Below, piece after piece: positions 36,158-45,601 of a DNA stretch of 64,000 nucleotides. Source of the stretch: Lachnospiraceae bacterium (GTDB lineage: Bacteria > Bacillota > Clostridia > Lachnospirales > Lachnospiraceae); assembly GCA_017500935.1 (NCBI GenBank), contig JAFVXW010000087.1, positions 80,846 to 144,845 of the forward strand. Reading direction: 5' to 3'. Within the stretch, counting starts at the first letter, position 1. Each line of letters begins with the position of its first letter. Below the pieces are notes generated by a model that was not told where the DNA came from, ran no database searches, and worked only from the letters and a program-made list of their open reading frames with translations. The translations under genes and the position numbers were made by a program.

Positions 36158-36217
36158 ACACAGCTTATGCAGATTTTTACGTCCGGTATGCCAGACAGCA
36201 GAAAAGGAATGGATTTT

Positions 36218-37219
36218 ATGGAAAAAATCAGTGTGATAGTACCGGTAAAAAACGGAGCCGCTTGGATCAAGGAGTGCTTAAACAGTATACAAAATCAGAC
36301 CTGGCGCAATATTGAGATTCTGGTGGTCAATAATGGTTCCACTGACGATACGGAAACCATTGTAAAAGAACTGGCACAGCAGGATGACAGGATTCAACTG
36401 TTTAATCAGAAGGATCAGGGGGTGTCTGCCGGAAGAAATCTGGGAATTGAGCAGTCTTGCGGAGAATTGATCACCTTTGTGGATGCAGATGATAAAATTG
36501 ATGTGCATATGCTGGAAGAACTGGTTCAATGTCTGAAAAATGAAAACAGTGACTTGGCAGTGTGCGATTATATCCGCTGGGATGGAAAAAATACCTGCCA
36601 ACAAGAAGGGGATATATCGGAAGTGCGACAGTCTGGCAAAGAAAGTGCAAAAAGTCAGACAACAGTGACGAAAGAGGTGTACGTGTCAGATTATCTTCTG
36701 CGCGGTTATACCCGCTGCTGGAGTGTCCTGTATCGCCGCAGTGTGATTGGAGATGTCCGCTTTCGCAGGGAACTGGCAATCGGAGAAGATATGATGTTTC
36801 TGGTAGATTTGCTTGACCGGCTGCAGCGTGTCACAATCAGCTCCTATAAAGGATATTTTTACAGAATTAACCCTCAGGGAGCGATGTTAAGACCGTTTAC
36901 CAGAGCATATATGGACGAAATCAAGGCCTGGAGACTGGCGGCAGATCGTATATGCAGCGAGTATCCGGAACAGAAAGCAAGGATTTCTTCCATACAGGCA
37001 GTGTCAGCCATACTGGTGGCAGGCAAACTGGCCGTGATGGCTGCCAACGAGCGGCTTCGGTATCAGGATTGCATCTTGGAATGCCGTCTGGCTGTGAAGG
37101 AGGCACTGAAAGTTCCCGGAGCCAGAAAAGAATTGCCTGCCGGGTATGGAATTAAAACAGTACTGTTTCGTGTCTGCCCGCAGGGGTATATCTGGTTATA
37201 TCATATTTGGAAGAAATAA
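36218..37219 (+). CDS. Glycosyltransferase family 2
   Basis: GT-A glycosyltransferase beginning ISVIVPVKNGAAWIKECLNSI, then ILVVNNGSTDDTETI (the donor-binding D is replaced by N in the VNNGS form) and ELITFVDADDKIDVHM as the D-x-D motif. Middle section is Gln/Lys/Thr-rich (KESAKSQTTVTKEV, about residues 150-165), and the C-terminal part is helical. 333 residues. ATG 36218 has AAAAGGAA at 36202-36209 eight bases before it. Alternative starts at 36167 and 36209 lack suitable spacing. Confidence 0.88.
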   Translation: MEKISVIVPVKNGAAWIKECLNSIQNQTWRNIEILVVNNGSTDDTETIVKELAQQDDRIQLFNQKDQGVSAGRNLGIEQSCGELITFVDADDKIDVHMLEELVQCLKNENSDLAVCDYIRWDGKNTCQQEGDISEVRQSGKESAKSQTTVTKEVYVSDYLLRGYTRCWSVLYRRSVIGDVRFRRELAIGEDMMFLVDLLDRLQRVTISSYKGYFYRINPQGAMLRPFTRAYMDEIKAWRLAADRICSEYPEQKARISSIQAVSAILVAGKLAVMAANERLRYQDCILECRLAVKEALKVPGARKELPAGYGIKTVLFRVCPQGYIWLYHIWKK

Positions 37220-37287
37220 GGTAATAGCGTAGTTGCGTTACCGTTACGTGTTAAGTACAAAAGATCAAAAAGTTGGGGTTATCGATT

Positions 37288-38811
37288 ATGAGCATGGAAA
37301 CAATCAAAAAACTTGCTGAAAATGCAGCTGTACAGCTTGAAACCTATCCTGTTATCAGTGGAAAAGAAAAGGTAAAACGCATTATTAAGAAGAATCTTTT
37401 GGGACAAAAAATCGCTCCCATTGACAGATATTCATGGCCCAATGCACTGCTTGGAGAAGGACTTTTGGAAGCATTTGAAGTGACTTTTGAAAAAAGTTAT
37501 CTGGATGCTGTAATCAAGCATCTGGAACAGTGGAAAAAGGACGGACTGCAGATCCATTATGTGGACAATCTGATGAATGGCAGCCTTGCTTTGTGTATTG
37601 AAGAACTGATAAACGGAAAAGCAGCAGAGTTTTATTCCGAATCAGAAAAACAGCGGACAGTTATGCTTTGCCAGCAGATCACAGAAAAGTGTGCTGACTG
37701 GGTGCGTAAAGCCAAAAAGACACCGGATGGCGTGCTTGCATACAGAACACAGCATGCAAGCTGGCTTTTTGCAGATACGGTGGGAATGGTGTGTCCTTTC
37801 CTTTGCCGTTATGGTATACAGAAAAACGACGAACAGTTGCTGCAGCTGGGAATTTTGCAGATCCAGAATTATTTGAAGTACGGAATGGACAGACGGACCG
37901 GACTTCCTTATCATGGATATGATGAAACGAACCAGATCAAATACGGTATCATTGGTTGGGGAAGAGCCTGCGGATGGGTCATGAAAGGTATGGCGGAAAG
38001 CATTCTCTGGATCCCCTCAAAAATGAGAGAAAAAAGACAGTTAAAACAGGCTTTTTGGAATATGAAGGACAGTGTATCCAAATATCAGAGACGTGACGGC
38101 GGTTTCTCTTGGCAAGTGCAGGCTGCAGAGGGACCGGTGGATGTGTCTGCCGGCGCTATGATCGGAAATGCACTCTGGGCAGTCAGCCAGAAAGGTGAAA
38201 CCAAGCAGGCAACCCTGACAACTCTGGAACAGCTTTCAGATTCTTTCCTGATTTCTGTTACTGGCGGCGAGGTGCACAATTGTTCCGGTGAATGTCATGG
38301 TTTTGCACAATATCCGCAGGTATATGGTTCTTACCCCTGGGGAACCGGCAGCGTACTTCGTTATCTGGCACTGAAAGAAAGACTGGAAGCTGATATGCGG
38401 ATGTCTGTTTCTACTGCAGCGTTGAACAATTCTGCGAAGGCAGTAAGTGCGCTTTCTGCAGCTGAAGAAGATGCAGCAGACGTACCGAAGGAAAAGAATC
38501 AGAATAAGCAGGGGAAAAATAAACAGAAAAAAGAAAGAGTTCCGGTGGAATTGCGGGAAAATGAGAAGGCAGAGTCTTCTATGACGGATAACGATGTGAA
38601 TGATGGTGAAAAGCAGGACAAAAAGCGCAAAGTCACAGAGAAGTCGGAAAAGTCTGAAAACAAGGAAAATATTCAGACTGCGAATGGGGGCGGGAACGAA
38701 ATATCTGATAAACCAAAGAAAAAGCCGCACCATAGAAAAAAGAGAAAACCTGCAAATAAAGAGGCAGCTTCTGTTAACAACGCTTCGGAAACAATGGAAG
38801 GGAATGTATAA
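37288..38811 (+). CDS. GH88/GH105-like (alpha/alpha)6 barrel protein with a charged low-complexity tail
   Basis: Residues about 1-370 resemble unsaturated glucuronyl / rhamnogalacturonyl hydrolases: SWPNALLGEGLLEAFE, THASWLFADTVGM-type segments, WGRACGWVMKGMAESI and YPWGTGSVLRYLAL. The last 125 residues are unlike that fold: a Lys/Glu/Asn-rich region ending in a polybasic run (KKPHHRKKRKP). There is no signal peptide. Total 507 residues from ATG 37288, with a TTGGGG at 37273-37278 as ribosome binding site. A degradative fold in a synthesis locus may process or sense the product in the cytoplasm, or have lost catalysis; the tail may bind acidic glycan or nucleic acid. Both are guesses. Other (alpha/alpha)6 enzymes are an alternative. 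Confidence 0.65.
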   Translation: MSMETIKKLAENAAVQLETYPVISGKEKVKRIIKKNLLGQKIAPIDRYSWPNALLGEGLLEAFEVTFEKSYLDAVIKHLEQWKKDGLQIHYVDNLMNGSLALCIEELINGKAAEFYSESEKQRTVMLCQQITEKCADWVRKAKKTPDGVLAYRTQHASWLFADTVGMVCPFLCRYGIQKNDEQLLQLGILQIQNYLKYGMDRRTGLPYHGYDETNQIKYGIIGWGRACGWVMKGMAESILWIPSKMREKRQLKQAFWNMKDSVSKYQRRDGGFSWQVQAAEGPVDVSAGAMIGNALWAVSQKGETKQATLTTLEQLSDSFLISVTGGEVHNCSGECHGFAQYPQVYGSYPWGTGSVLRYLALKERLEADMRMSVSTAALNNSAKAVSALSAAEEDAADVPKEKNQNKQGKNKQKKERVPVELRENEKAESSMTDNDVNDGEKQDKKRKVTEKSEKSENKENIQTANGGGNEISDKPKKKPHHRKKRKPANKEAASVNNASETMEGNV

Positions 38812-38813
38812 CC

Positions 38814-39803
38814 ATGATCATCATTGAAGTGATGGGTGGTCTGGGAAACCAGATGCAGCAATATGCACTTTATCAGAAAATGAAACATCTTGGAAAAGAT
38901 GTGAAACTGGATATTTCCTGGTTTGTTGACGAGCAGCGTCAGGAAGGTGTTCTGGCACGAAGAAAACTGGAGCTGGAATACTTCACGGATCTTCCTATAG
39001 ATATCTGCACAAAAGAGGAAAAAGAAAGACTGGTCGGCAAGGATACGCTGTTTGGAAAGCTGATGCGCAAAATATTACCCGGTCAGATCAGACGTTTCAC
39101 AGAAAGTGATATCTATCATCCGGAAATATTTGAATTTGAGGATATGTACTTAAGCGGATACTGGGCATGTGAGAAGTATTATGCGGATATTTTGCCGGAG
39201 TTAAGATGTTTGTTTAAATTCCCTGAATTTGGAGAAATGCCTGTGAAAAAGGCAGGAAATAATCAGGAGTGCGAATGCTCTGACAATAAAGTAAACAAAC
39301 AGAATTGCGTGTCGAATGTTGATGTGGATAAAAATTGTCAGACAATCAGCAGAATGCAGTTCGATATATCTGTCAGCGTTCATGTGCGCCGGGGAGATTA
39401 TCTGGATCCGGCAAATCAGGCAATGTTTGGCGGTATCTGTACAGAAGCTTATTATGATGCTGCAATCCAGTATGTACTGGAAAGATATCCGGATGCGCAT
39501 TTTTATGTGTTTTCCGACGATACTGCTTATGTCAGAGAAAAATACTGCGGACCGCAGTATACAATCGTAGATTGGAACACAGGAGAAAACAGCTTTTTTG
39601 ACATTAAGCTTATGAGCTGCTGCAAACACAATATCTGTGCGAATTCCACGTTCAGCTTCTGGGGCGCCAGATTGAATTCGAATGAGGATAAAATCATGGT
39701 AAGACCTGCGAAGCATAAGAACAGTCAGCAGATAATTCCCAAGATGCTGCATGAATTGTGGGGCAATTGGGTGATTGTGGATGGAGATGGCGGAATTGTG
39801 TGA
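38814..39803 (+). CDS. GT11 alpha-1,2-fucosyltransferase-like with a Cys-rich insert
   Basis: IIIEVMGGLGNQMQQYALYQKMK opens the GT11 domain, HVRRGDYLDPANQAMFGGIC carries the GDP-binding basic motif, and KLMSCCKHNICANSTFSFWGARL the C-terminal block, both present in full form. Between them, about residues 145-180 (QECECSDNKVNKQNC...) form a polar insert with four cysteines that is not seen in the two other GT11 proteins here. 329 residues. Starts ATG 38814 after a GAAGGGAA. Probably the only intact fucosyltransferase-type gene with canonical motifs in the window. Donor assumed GDP-fucose. Confidence 0.85.
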   Translation: MIIIEVMGGLGNQMQQYALYQKMKHLGKDVKLDISWFVDEQRQEGVLARRKLELEYFTDLPIDICTKEEKERLVGKDTLFGKLMRKILPGQIRRFTESDIYHPEIFEFEDMYLSGYWACEKYYADILPELRCLFKFPEFGEMPVKKAGNNQECECSDNKVNKQNCVSNVDVDKNCQTISRMQFDISVSVHVRRGDYLDPANQAMFGGICTEAYYDAAIQYVLERYPDAHFYVFSDDTAYVREKYCGPQYTIVDWNTGENSFFDIKLMSCCKHNICANSTFSFWGARLNSNEDKIMVRPAKHKNSQQIIPKMLHELWGNWVIVDGDGGIV

Positions 39804-39824
39804 TAAAATTATAAGCAGTAAAAT
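39796..39824 (+). promoter_or_regulatory. Candidate promoter before the GT26-GT4 fusion gene
   Basis: TTGTGT (39796-39801) and TAAAAT (39819-39824) are 17 bases apart; the -10 matches five of six positions. It lies at the point where the sequence becomes more AT-rich and ahead of the second block of genes. Confidence 0.3.
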
Positions 39825-39852
39825 GAAAAATTTCGAAGTTGTGATAGGATAA

Positions 39853-41748
39853 ATGATAGATATGAAAAAGATGCTTGGTGTGGAAATTTTAAAGACAAAT
39901 ATAAATGTATTGTCTATGCAGACAACATTGGAATTCTTTGAAAAGTATTTGGACGAAATACGTGGAGAATATGTTTGTGTATCAAATGTGCATACCACAG
40001 TTATGTCCTATCGGGATGAAGAATATAGAAAGATTCAAAATGAGAGTATTTTGAATTTGCCGGATGGAAAACCATTGTCAATCGTACAGAGAATGCGCGG
40101 ATATTCAGAGGCAGAGCGCGTGCCTGGACCTGATTTAATGCCGGAAATTTTTGCAATGTCAGAAAAAAAAGGTTATACACATTATTTTTATGGAAGCAAG
40201 CCGGAAACTTTGGAAGCTTTGGAAAAGAATTTAAAGGCGTGTTATCCTGATTTAAAGATTGCAGGAATGTATTCACCTCCCTTCCGGAGTTTGACTGAGG
40301 AAGAGGATAAAGAAATAGTTGAAAACATTAACAGAGCCAATCCGGACTTTATATGGGTAGGGCTTGGAGCTCCGAAGCAGGAAAAATGGATGGCAGCACA
40401 TAGAGGATGTTTTCAAGGAGTTATGCTTGGGGTAGGGGCTGGATTTGATTTTCATGCCGGCACTATTAAGAGAGCACCTCATTGGGTTCAGGAAATCTGT
40501 ATGGAATGGCTGTTCCGCATTTTTCAGGATCCAAAGCGACTGTTAAAGAGATATCTGGATACAAACTTCTCATTTTTATGGTATTTGTTGAAGGAACGTA
40601 AACAGAAAAATGGCAGATTAAAGATTGCTATGATTGGACACAAAAGAATCCCGTCAAGAGAAGGGGGAGTCGAAATTGTAGTTGATGAATTATCTACCAG
40701 AATGGTCAGGATGGGGCATAAGGTTGATGCATATAATCGCTCTGGATACCATGTTTCCGGCAAAGAATTTGATGAAAACAGAGAAAAAACATACGAGGGG
40801 ATTAAAATTATTACAATTCCTACGTTTAAAAACAGCAGTCTGAATGCGATGGTTTATTCGATATTAGCATCAATTGTCATTACTTTTCGGCGTTATGATG
40901 TTGTGCATTATCATGCAGAAGGACCATGCACAATGCTGTGGCTGCCTAAATTGCTGGGAAAACGAGTGGTGGCAACCATTCACGGTCTGGACTGGCAGCG
41001 TTCAAAATGGGGAGGATTCGCAACAAAAGTATTGCTTTTTGGCGAAAAAATGGCAGCAAAATATGCGGATGAAGTGATTGTGCTGTCTGAAAATGTACAG
41101 CAGTATTTCCGTGAACAATACGGAAGAGAAACATTATTTGTTGCCAATGGAGTGAACAGACCAAAAAAAGAAGAAGTAAATCTTATTAAAGAAAAATATG
41201 GACTTGATAAAGAAGACTATATACTGTTTTTGGCACGTATTGTACCGGAGAAAGGTGTTCATTATTTAATTGAGGCTTTCTCTGAGATTAAGACAGATAA
41301 AAAGCTTGTCACAGCCGGTGGCATCAGTCATTCACTGGAATACATGGATAAGATCCGGCAAATGGCAGCAAAAGATGAGCGCATTATTATGACGGATTTT
41401 GTGCAGGGAAAAGTTCTGGCAGAACTTTGTTCCAATGCTTATGTTTTTGTGCTGCCCAGTGATGTGGAAGGTATGGCAATCAGTCTTTTGGAAGCAATGA
41501 GTTATGGAAACTGTTGTCTGGTCAGTGATATCAGGGAAAATACGGAAGTTGTTGTTGACTATGCGGTATCATTCAAGAAATCAGATGTGGATGATTTGAA
41601 GAGGCAATTGGAATATCTGCTTGAACATCCGGAAGTTGTTGCTGCTTATCAGGAAAATAGTGCTGATTATATTTGTGAGAGATATAATTGGGATTATGTG
41701 GTGGAGCAGACATTGGAGATTTATCAGAAAGGCGAGAAGTCAAAATGA
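39853..41748 (+). CDS. Fusion of a WecG/TagA/CpsF-type GT26 and a GT4 glycosyltransferase
   Basis: Two transferases are joined in one 631-residue frame. Residues about 1-250 form a GT26 domain: VCVSNVHTTVMS, ILNLPDGKPLSIVQRMRG with the catalytic Asp region, FIWVGLGAPKQEKWMAAH and GVGAGFDFHAGTIKRAPHWVQ. A GT4 domain starts at about residue 256 (KIAMIGHKRIPSREGGVEIVV, a DUF1972-like start) and ends with EKGVHYLIEAF and VEGMAISLLEAMSYG. No stop or frameshift separates them. The linker is short and basic. The fusion would place two successive sugar additions on one polypeptide. The start may be ATG 39853 or 39862. Confidence 0.9.
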   Translation: MIDMKKMLGVEILKTNINVLSMQTTLEFFEKYLDEIRGEYVCVSNVHTTVMSYRDEEYRKIQNESILNLPDGKPLSIVQRMRGYSEAERVPGPDLMPEIFAMSEKKGYTHYFYGSKPETLEALEKNLKACYPDLKIAGMYSPPFRSLTEEEDKEIVENINRANPDFIWVGLGAPKQEKWMAAHRGCFQGVMLGVGAGFDFHAGTIKRAPHWVQEICMEWLFRIFQDPKRLLKRYLDTNFSFLWYLLKERKQKNGRLKIAMIGHKRIPSREGGVEIVVDELSTRMVRMGHKVDAYNRSGYHVSGKEFDENREKTYEGIKIITIPTFKNSSLNAMVYSILASIVITFRRYDVVHYHAEGPCTMLWLPKLLGKRVVATIHGLDWQRSKWGGFATKVLLFGEKMAAKYADEVIVLSENVQQYFREQYGRETLFVANGVNRPKKEEVNLIKEKYGLDKEDYILFLARIVPEKGVHYLIEAFSEIKTDKKLVTAGGISHSLEYMDKIRQMAAKDERIIMTDFVQGKVLAELCSNAYVFVLPSDVEGMAISLLEAMSYGNCCLVSDIRENTEVVVDYAVSFKKSDVDDLKRQLEYLLEHPEVVAAYQENSADYICERYNWDYVVEQTLEIYQKGEKSK

Positions 41749-43352
41749 ATAGTGCGCTAGAGGAGACTAAACTATCTGTTCACTTGTCAGAACTGTTTTA
41801 TTATATGTTTTTCGGGATACTATTCGCAGCCAAAGGGATAGGTCTTGAATACGGACAAAAGATGTTTTATTTATGCATGTTGGCAGCATTAGTGTGCCTG
41901 TGCGGAAAAGTGTTGCTGACAGCTTATTCCTGTATAGAGTGGTTAATCATGTTCGCTCTTGTTATGTTGGGAATATTGATTCATAAAAATTCTGGAGAAA
42001 TTGCAGCTCTAGCGGCAGTATTAGTAATCATAGGTATGAAAAATATTCCGATAAAAAGATTAATGGGAGTATGCCTTGGAATCTGGAGTATTATGTTTGC
42101 ATTGTCATATATATTAGGCTATTTCCATATCAAAGACGGTGCAGTTGTGGTACATGAAAAATTAGGCTTAGGGCCAATTATACGTTGGTCTTTAGGGTAT
42201 ACTCATCCGAATGTGCTTCATGTCTCATATTTTATTCTGGTGACATTGTTGATTTATACTTTTGCATGGCAGGGAAAGAAACTCTGGATGGCATCAGGAA
42301 TTTTGTTTATTGGTAATATTTTTGTTTTTTTATATTCTATCAGTTATACAGGTGTTCTGATTGTTACAGGATACTTGATTCTTAATTTATATATGCAGAT
42401 GCGAAGAAAAATAAGTTTAGTGGAAAAAATATTACTTCAGACAGTTTTTCCAGTATGTGTGATATTTCCGATAGCAGGTCCTTTCTTGTTAAAAGGTAAA
42501 GCATTTGCTTTTTTTAATAAACTATTATCAACCAGATTTGAATTGGTATATAATATTTTTCATGAGTTTTCGCCTTCGCTTTTGGGGACAAGAGTATATT
42601 TTGAGAATACCATGGCTAAGTTGACATTAGACAGTTCTTTTGCGTATTTATTAATGTATTATGGAATAATTGCTTTTATTCTTTTTGTTACAGCTTATTT
42701 TTTTCTGATTCGTTATCTTGTGAAAAAAGATATGAGATGGGAATTGGCAATTGTTTTGGCAGTTGTTGTTGCAGGAGTCACGGAGCAGTTTCTGTTTAAT
42801 CTTTCCTTTAAGAACATTACTTTTTTTCTTGTGGGCAGTTATTTGTATATTGTTTTGGGTTATGGGAAAAAAGATAAATATTGGAATCAGGAATTTTGTG
42901 TTTTGCGTAAATGGAAAAATTTAAAGATTGTGTGTTATGCGCCATGGAAACAGTGGAAGGCTGAATTTTCCGGTTTATTTACAAAAAGGAAAGTAATATT
43001 TGGTGCTGTTTTAGCAATATGTACTGCTTGCTGTGTTTTGGGGTTGGTTTGGTCGGACATTCCGCAAAGTGTATATGTTAATAAGTGGCTAACAGATTAC
43101 AGAAATGAAAAAGAAGAGATATATCTTGATACACAAGCTGTTTCAGATGTGTTTGACAGCATAGTTCTTGGATATAATGGACCGGATGTTGGAATGTATT
43201 GCTTTACTGGAAATATCATTAAGATTGAAAGAATCCGTGTTATAATAGGTGCATTTGTGCTTGGCGGAATATTCGTATTAATGATGGCAGTTGGATTTGG
43301 GATTTTGAGAAAAATTCGATTGTCTTTTAAAATAGATGGATGGGGTAAATAA
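41745..43352 (+). CDS. Wzy-like polysaccharide polymerase (second copy)
   Basis: Large polytopic membrane protein with about eleven to twelve hydrophobic segments and the loop topology of O-antigen polymerases; ends in a C-terminal extension with two further hydrophobic segments and a loop near residues 445-510 (PQSVYVNKWLTDYRNEKEE). 535 residues, longer than the first polymerase at 31625 and not obviously related to it. ATG 41745 overlaps the preceding stop in ATGA form, indicating translational coupling. No recognisable catalytic motif, as is usual for this class, so the assignment rests on topology and context. Confidence 0.75.
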   Translation: MNSALEETKLSVHLSELFYYMFFGILFAAKGIGLEYGQKMFYLCMLAALVCLCGKVLLTAYSCIEWLIMFALVMLGILIHKNSGEIAALAAVLVIIGMKNIPIKRLMGVCLGIWSIMFALSYILGYFHIKDGAVVVHEKLGLGPIIRWSLGYTHPNVLHVSYFILVTLLIYTFAWQGKKLWMASGILFIGNIFVFLYSISYTGVLIVTGYLILNLYMQMRRKISLVEKILLQTVFPVCVIFPIAGPFLLKGKAFAFFNKLLSTRFELVYNIFHEFSPSLLGTRVYFENTMAKLTLDSSFAYLLMYYGIIAFILFVTAYFFLIRYLVKKDMRWELAIVLAVVVAGVTEQFLFNLSFKNITFFLVGSYLYIVLGYGKKDKYWNQEFCVLRKWKNLKIVCYAPWKQWKAEFSGLFTKRKVIFGAVLAICTACCVLGLVWSDIPQSVYVNKWLTDYRNEKEEIYLDTQAVSDVFDSIVLGYNGPDVGMYCFTGNIIKIERIRVIIGAFVLGGIFVLMMAVGFGILRKIRLSFKIDGWGK

Positions 43353-43353
43353 A

Positions 43354-44556
43354 GTGAAAATATTAATTGTCAACAAATTCCTTTATCCCAATGGCGGGTC
43401 AGAAACCTATATTTTTGAAATCGGAAAAAAACTGCAGGAGATGGGACATGAAGTGCAGTTTTTTGGAATGGAGCATGAGAGACGCTGTGTGGGTAACCGA
43501 GTGGAAAGTTATACCTCCAATATGGATTTTCATACAGGGAAACTGGCGAAGGTGATGTATCCGTTCAAAATCATTTATTCTGCGGAGGCAAGGGGAAAAA
43601 TCCGGAAAGTACTGGATGACTTTTCACCGGATGTGGTACATTTGAATAATTTTAATTTTCAGTTGACACCCTCTATTATTTATGAAATCCGAAAGTTCGA
43701 AAAAGTCTGCGGACATAAGATAAATATTGTTTTTACTGCTCATGATTATCAGTTGGTGTGTCCGAATCATCTGATGATGCAGCCAAATAAAAGTTTATGT
43801 TCGGAATGTCTGAACGGCGGTTATTTGTCCTGCGTAAAAAATGGATGTATCCATGGTTCAAAAGTAAAAAGTATTTTAGGAGCATTGGAAGGCTGGATTT
43901 ATCGGACGCTTCATACTTATAAAGAAATAGACAGAGTGATTTGTCCAAGCAGATTTATCGAAGAAAAGCTTGCTCATAATCCTGATTTAATAGGGAAAAC
44001 TGTAGTGATGCATAATTTTGTGGATCGCTGGAATCAAACAATAGCAGAAAAGCAGGATTATGTATTATATTTTGGACGTTTTTGTGAGGAAAAAGGAACA
44101 GCCACATTGTTGGAGGTTTGTCGCATGCTTCCTGAGATTCCTTTTGTGTTTGCCGGCGGTGGTCCTATGGCAGAAGAAGTAAGCAAGCTTCCTAACATAG
44201 AAAATAGGGGATTTTTGAGTGGAGAAGAACTGATCCGCACGATCAGCCAGGCAAGATTTTCTGTTTTTACATCTGAATGGTATGAAAATTGTCCGTTTAC
44301 AATCATGGAAACGCAGATGTATGGAACTCCGGTCATTGCATCAGACCTTGGAGGGACCCCTGAACTTTTAAAAGATAAAGTGACCGGAGAATTGTTTGAG
44401 GGTGGAAATAAAGAGGAGCTTGCCTGGAAAATTCAGCAGCTTTGGAATGACAGACAGCTTTTGGACAATTATACAAATGCATGTCAGGATGTTCATTTTG
44501 ATTCAACGGAACAATATTGTGAAAAGTTGTTAAATGTATATACAGGTATATTGTAA
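43354..44556 (+). CDS. Glycosyltransferase family 4
   Basis: GT-B enzyme: KILIVNKFLYPNGGSETYIFEIGKKL is the acceptor-domain start, HDYQLVCPNHLMMQ and a run of cysteines (LCSECLNGGYLSCVKNGC) follow, and YENCPFTIMETQMYGTPVI is the E-x7-E region. 400 residues from GTG 43354. Ribosome binding site GGATGGGG at 43338-43345 supports GTG 43354; the ATG at 43336 would lie inside the polymerase gene. The cysteine-rich segment suggests a structural metal site as found in several rhamnosyl-type GT4s; this is an inference from spacing. Confidence 0.88.
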   Translation: MKILIVNKFLYPNGGSETYIFEIGKKLQEMGHEVQFFGMEHERRCVGNRVESYTSNMDFHTGKLAKVMYPFKIIYSAEARGKIRKVLDDFSPDVVHLNNFNFQLTPSIIYEIRKFEKVCGHKINIVFTAHDYQLVCPNHLMMQPNKSLCSECLNGGYLSCVKNGCIHGSKVKSILGALEGWIYRTLHTYKEIDRVICPSRFIEEKLAHNPDLIGKTVVMHNFVDRWNQTIAEKQDYVLYFGRFCEEKGTATLLEVCRMLPEIPFVFAGGGPMAEEVSKLPNIENRGFLSGEELIRTISQARFSVFTSEWYENCPFTIMETQMYGTPVIASDLGGTPELLKDKVTGELFEGGNKEELAWKIQQLWNDRQLLDNYTNACQDVHFDSTEQYCEKLLNVYTGIL

Positions 44557-44577
44557 TATACGGAAATGAGGAAAGAT

Positions 44578-45591
44578 ATGACAAAAAGAACACTATACGG
44601 AACAGTGATCGTAACATATCGCTGTAATGCACGATGTAATATGTGTGATTGTTTTAAGGACCCGACCAGACCGGAACAGGAAATTACATTAGATGATATT
44701 AAAAAACTGCCGGAGATGGCGTTTACCAATATTACCGGTGGAGAACCGTTTATCAGAAAAGATATTCCGGATATTGTCCGTGAATTGTATAAAAAGTCTG
44801 ATCGTATTGTGATTTCCACTAACGGTTATTTTACAGACAGAATTATTGCTCTTTGCAAAGAATTTCCGAAAGTGGGAATCCGTATCAGTATCGAAGGGCT
44901 TCAGGAAACGAATGATAAAATACGAGGAATTCCCAACGGATTTACCAGAGGTTACGAGACTTTGAAGACTTTGGTTGAAATGGGACATCCGGATGTGGGA
45001 TTTGGTATGACTGTACAGGACATGAATTGTGAGGATCTTGTACCGCTTTATAATATTGCAAATGATATGGGTATGGAATTTGCGACTGCAACCCTGCACA
45101 ATTCCTTTTATTTCCGCAAGACAGATAATAAGATTGATGATAAACTGAAAGTGGCACAGAATTTTGAAAAACTGATCAATGAGTTGCTTAAGAGTAATTC
45201 TCCCAAAAAGTGGTTCAGAGCCTATTTCAATCACGGCCTTATCAATTATATTTATGGTAATAAGCGTTTGTTGCCCTGCGACATGTCCAAGAATGCCTTT
45301 TTTATCGATCCGTTTTGTGATGTAATTCCATGTAACGGTATGGCACAAAAAGCCGTTATGGGAAATCTGAAGGAGCAAAGCTGGGAAGAATTGTGGAATT
45401 CTGAGCAGGCTCAGAAAGTACGTGAATGTACCAGAAAATGCGACCGGAATTGCTGGATGATCGGAAGCGCATCTCCTGCTATGCATAAATATATCTGGGT
45501 GCCCGGATGGTGGGTAATCAAGCATAAGTTCTTTAAGGGCGGTAAGTATAGCCTGAAGGAAAATAAGTTTATTAAAGAATTACAGAAGTAA
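44578..45591 (+). CDS. Radical SAM protein with C-terminal cysteine cluster
   Basis: The radical SAM signature C-x3-C-x2-C is CNARCNMC at about C16, C20 and C23, ligating the first [4Fe-4S] cluster and SAM. FTNITGGEPFIRKDI is the GGEP (SAM-binding) motif, and VISTNGYFTDR and RISIEGLQETND are core strands. A SPASM-like C-terminal part has further cysteines: CDVIPCNG and CTRKCDRNC. 337 residues. It ends LPAMHK...WWVIKHKFF without a membrane helix. In a glycan locus it may epimerise, deoxygenate or otherwise alter a sugar, or act on a peptide; no substrate can be read. ATG 44578 is taken over ATG 44566 because of the TGAGGA site between them. Confidence 0.85.
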   Translation: MTKRTLYGTVIVTYRCNARCNMCDCFKDPTRPEQEITLDDIKKLPEMAFTNITGGEPFIRKDIPDIVRELYKKSDRIVISTNGYFTDRIIALCKEFPKVGIRISIEGLQETNDKIRGIPNGFTRGYETLKTLVEMGHPDVGFGMTVQDMNCEDLVPLYNIANDMGMEFATATLHNSFYFRKTDNKIDDKLKVAQNFEKLINELLKSNSPKKWFRAYFNHGLINYIYGNKRLLPCDMSKNAFFIDPFCDVIPCNGMAQKAVMGNLKEQSWEELWNSEQAQKVRECTRKCDRNCWMIGSASPAMHKYIWVPGWWVIKHKFFKGGKYSLKENKFIKELQK

Positions 45592-45601
45592 AGGATATTT
45601 G

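Noticed and set aside
37220-37287. Possible promoter and inverted repeat before the GH88/GH105-like gene
   Set aside because: Boxes match too poorly (TTGCGT and TACAAA) and the repeat is imperfect; not strong enough to list.
44689-45525. 278-codon minus-strand reading frame over the radical SAM gene
   Set aside because: The plus strand has the complete radical SAM motif set in this place; the opposite frame shows no domain.
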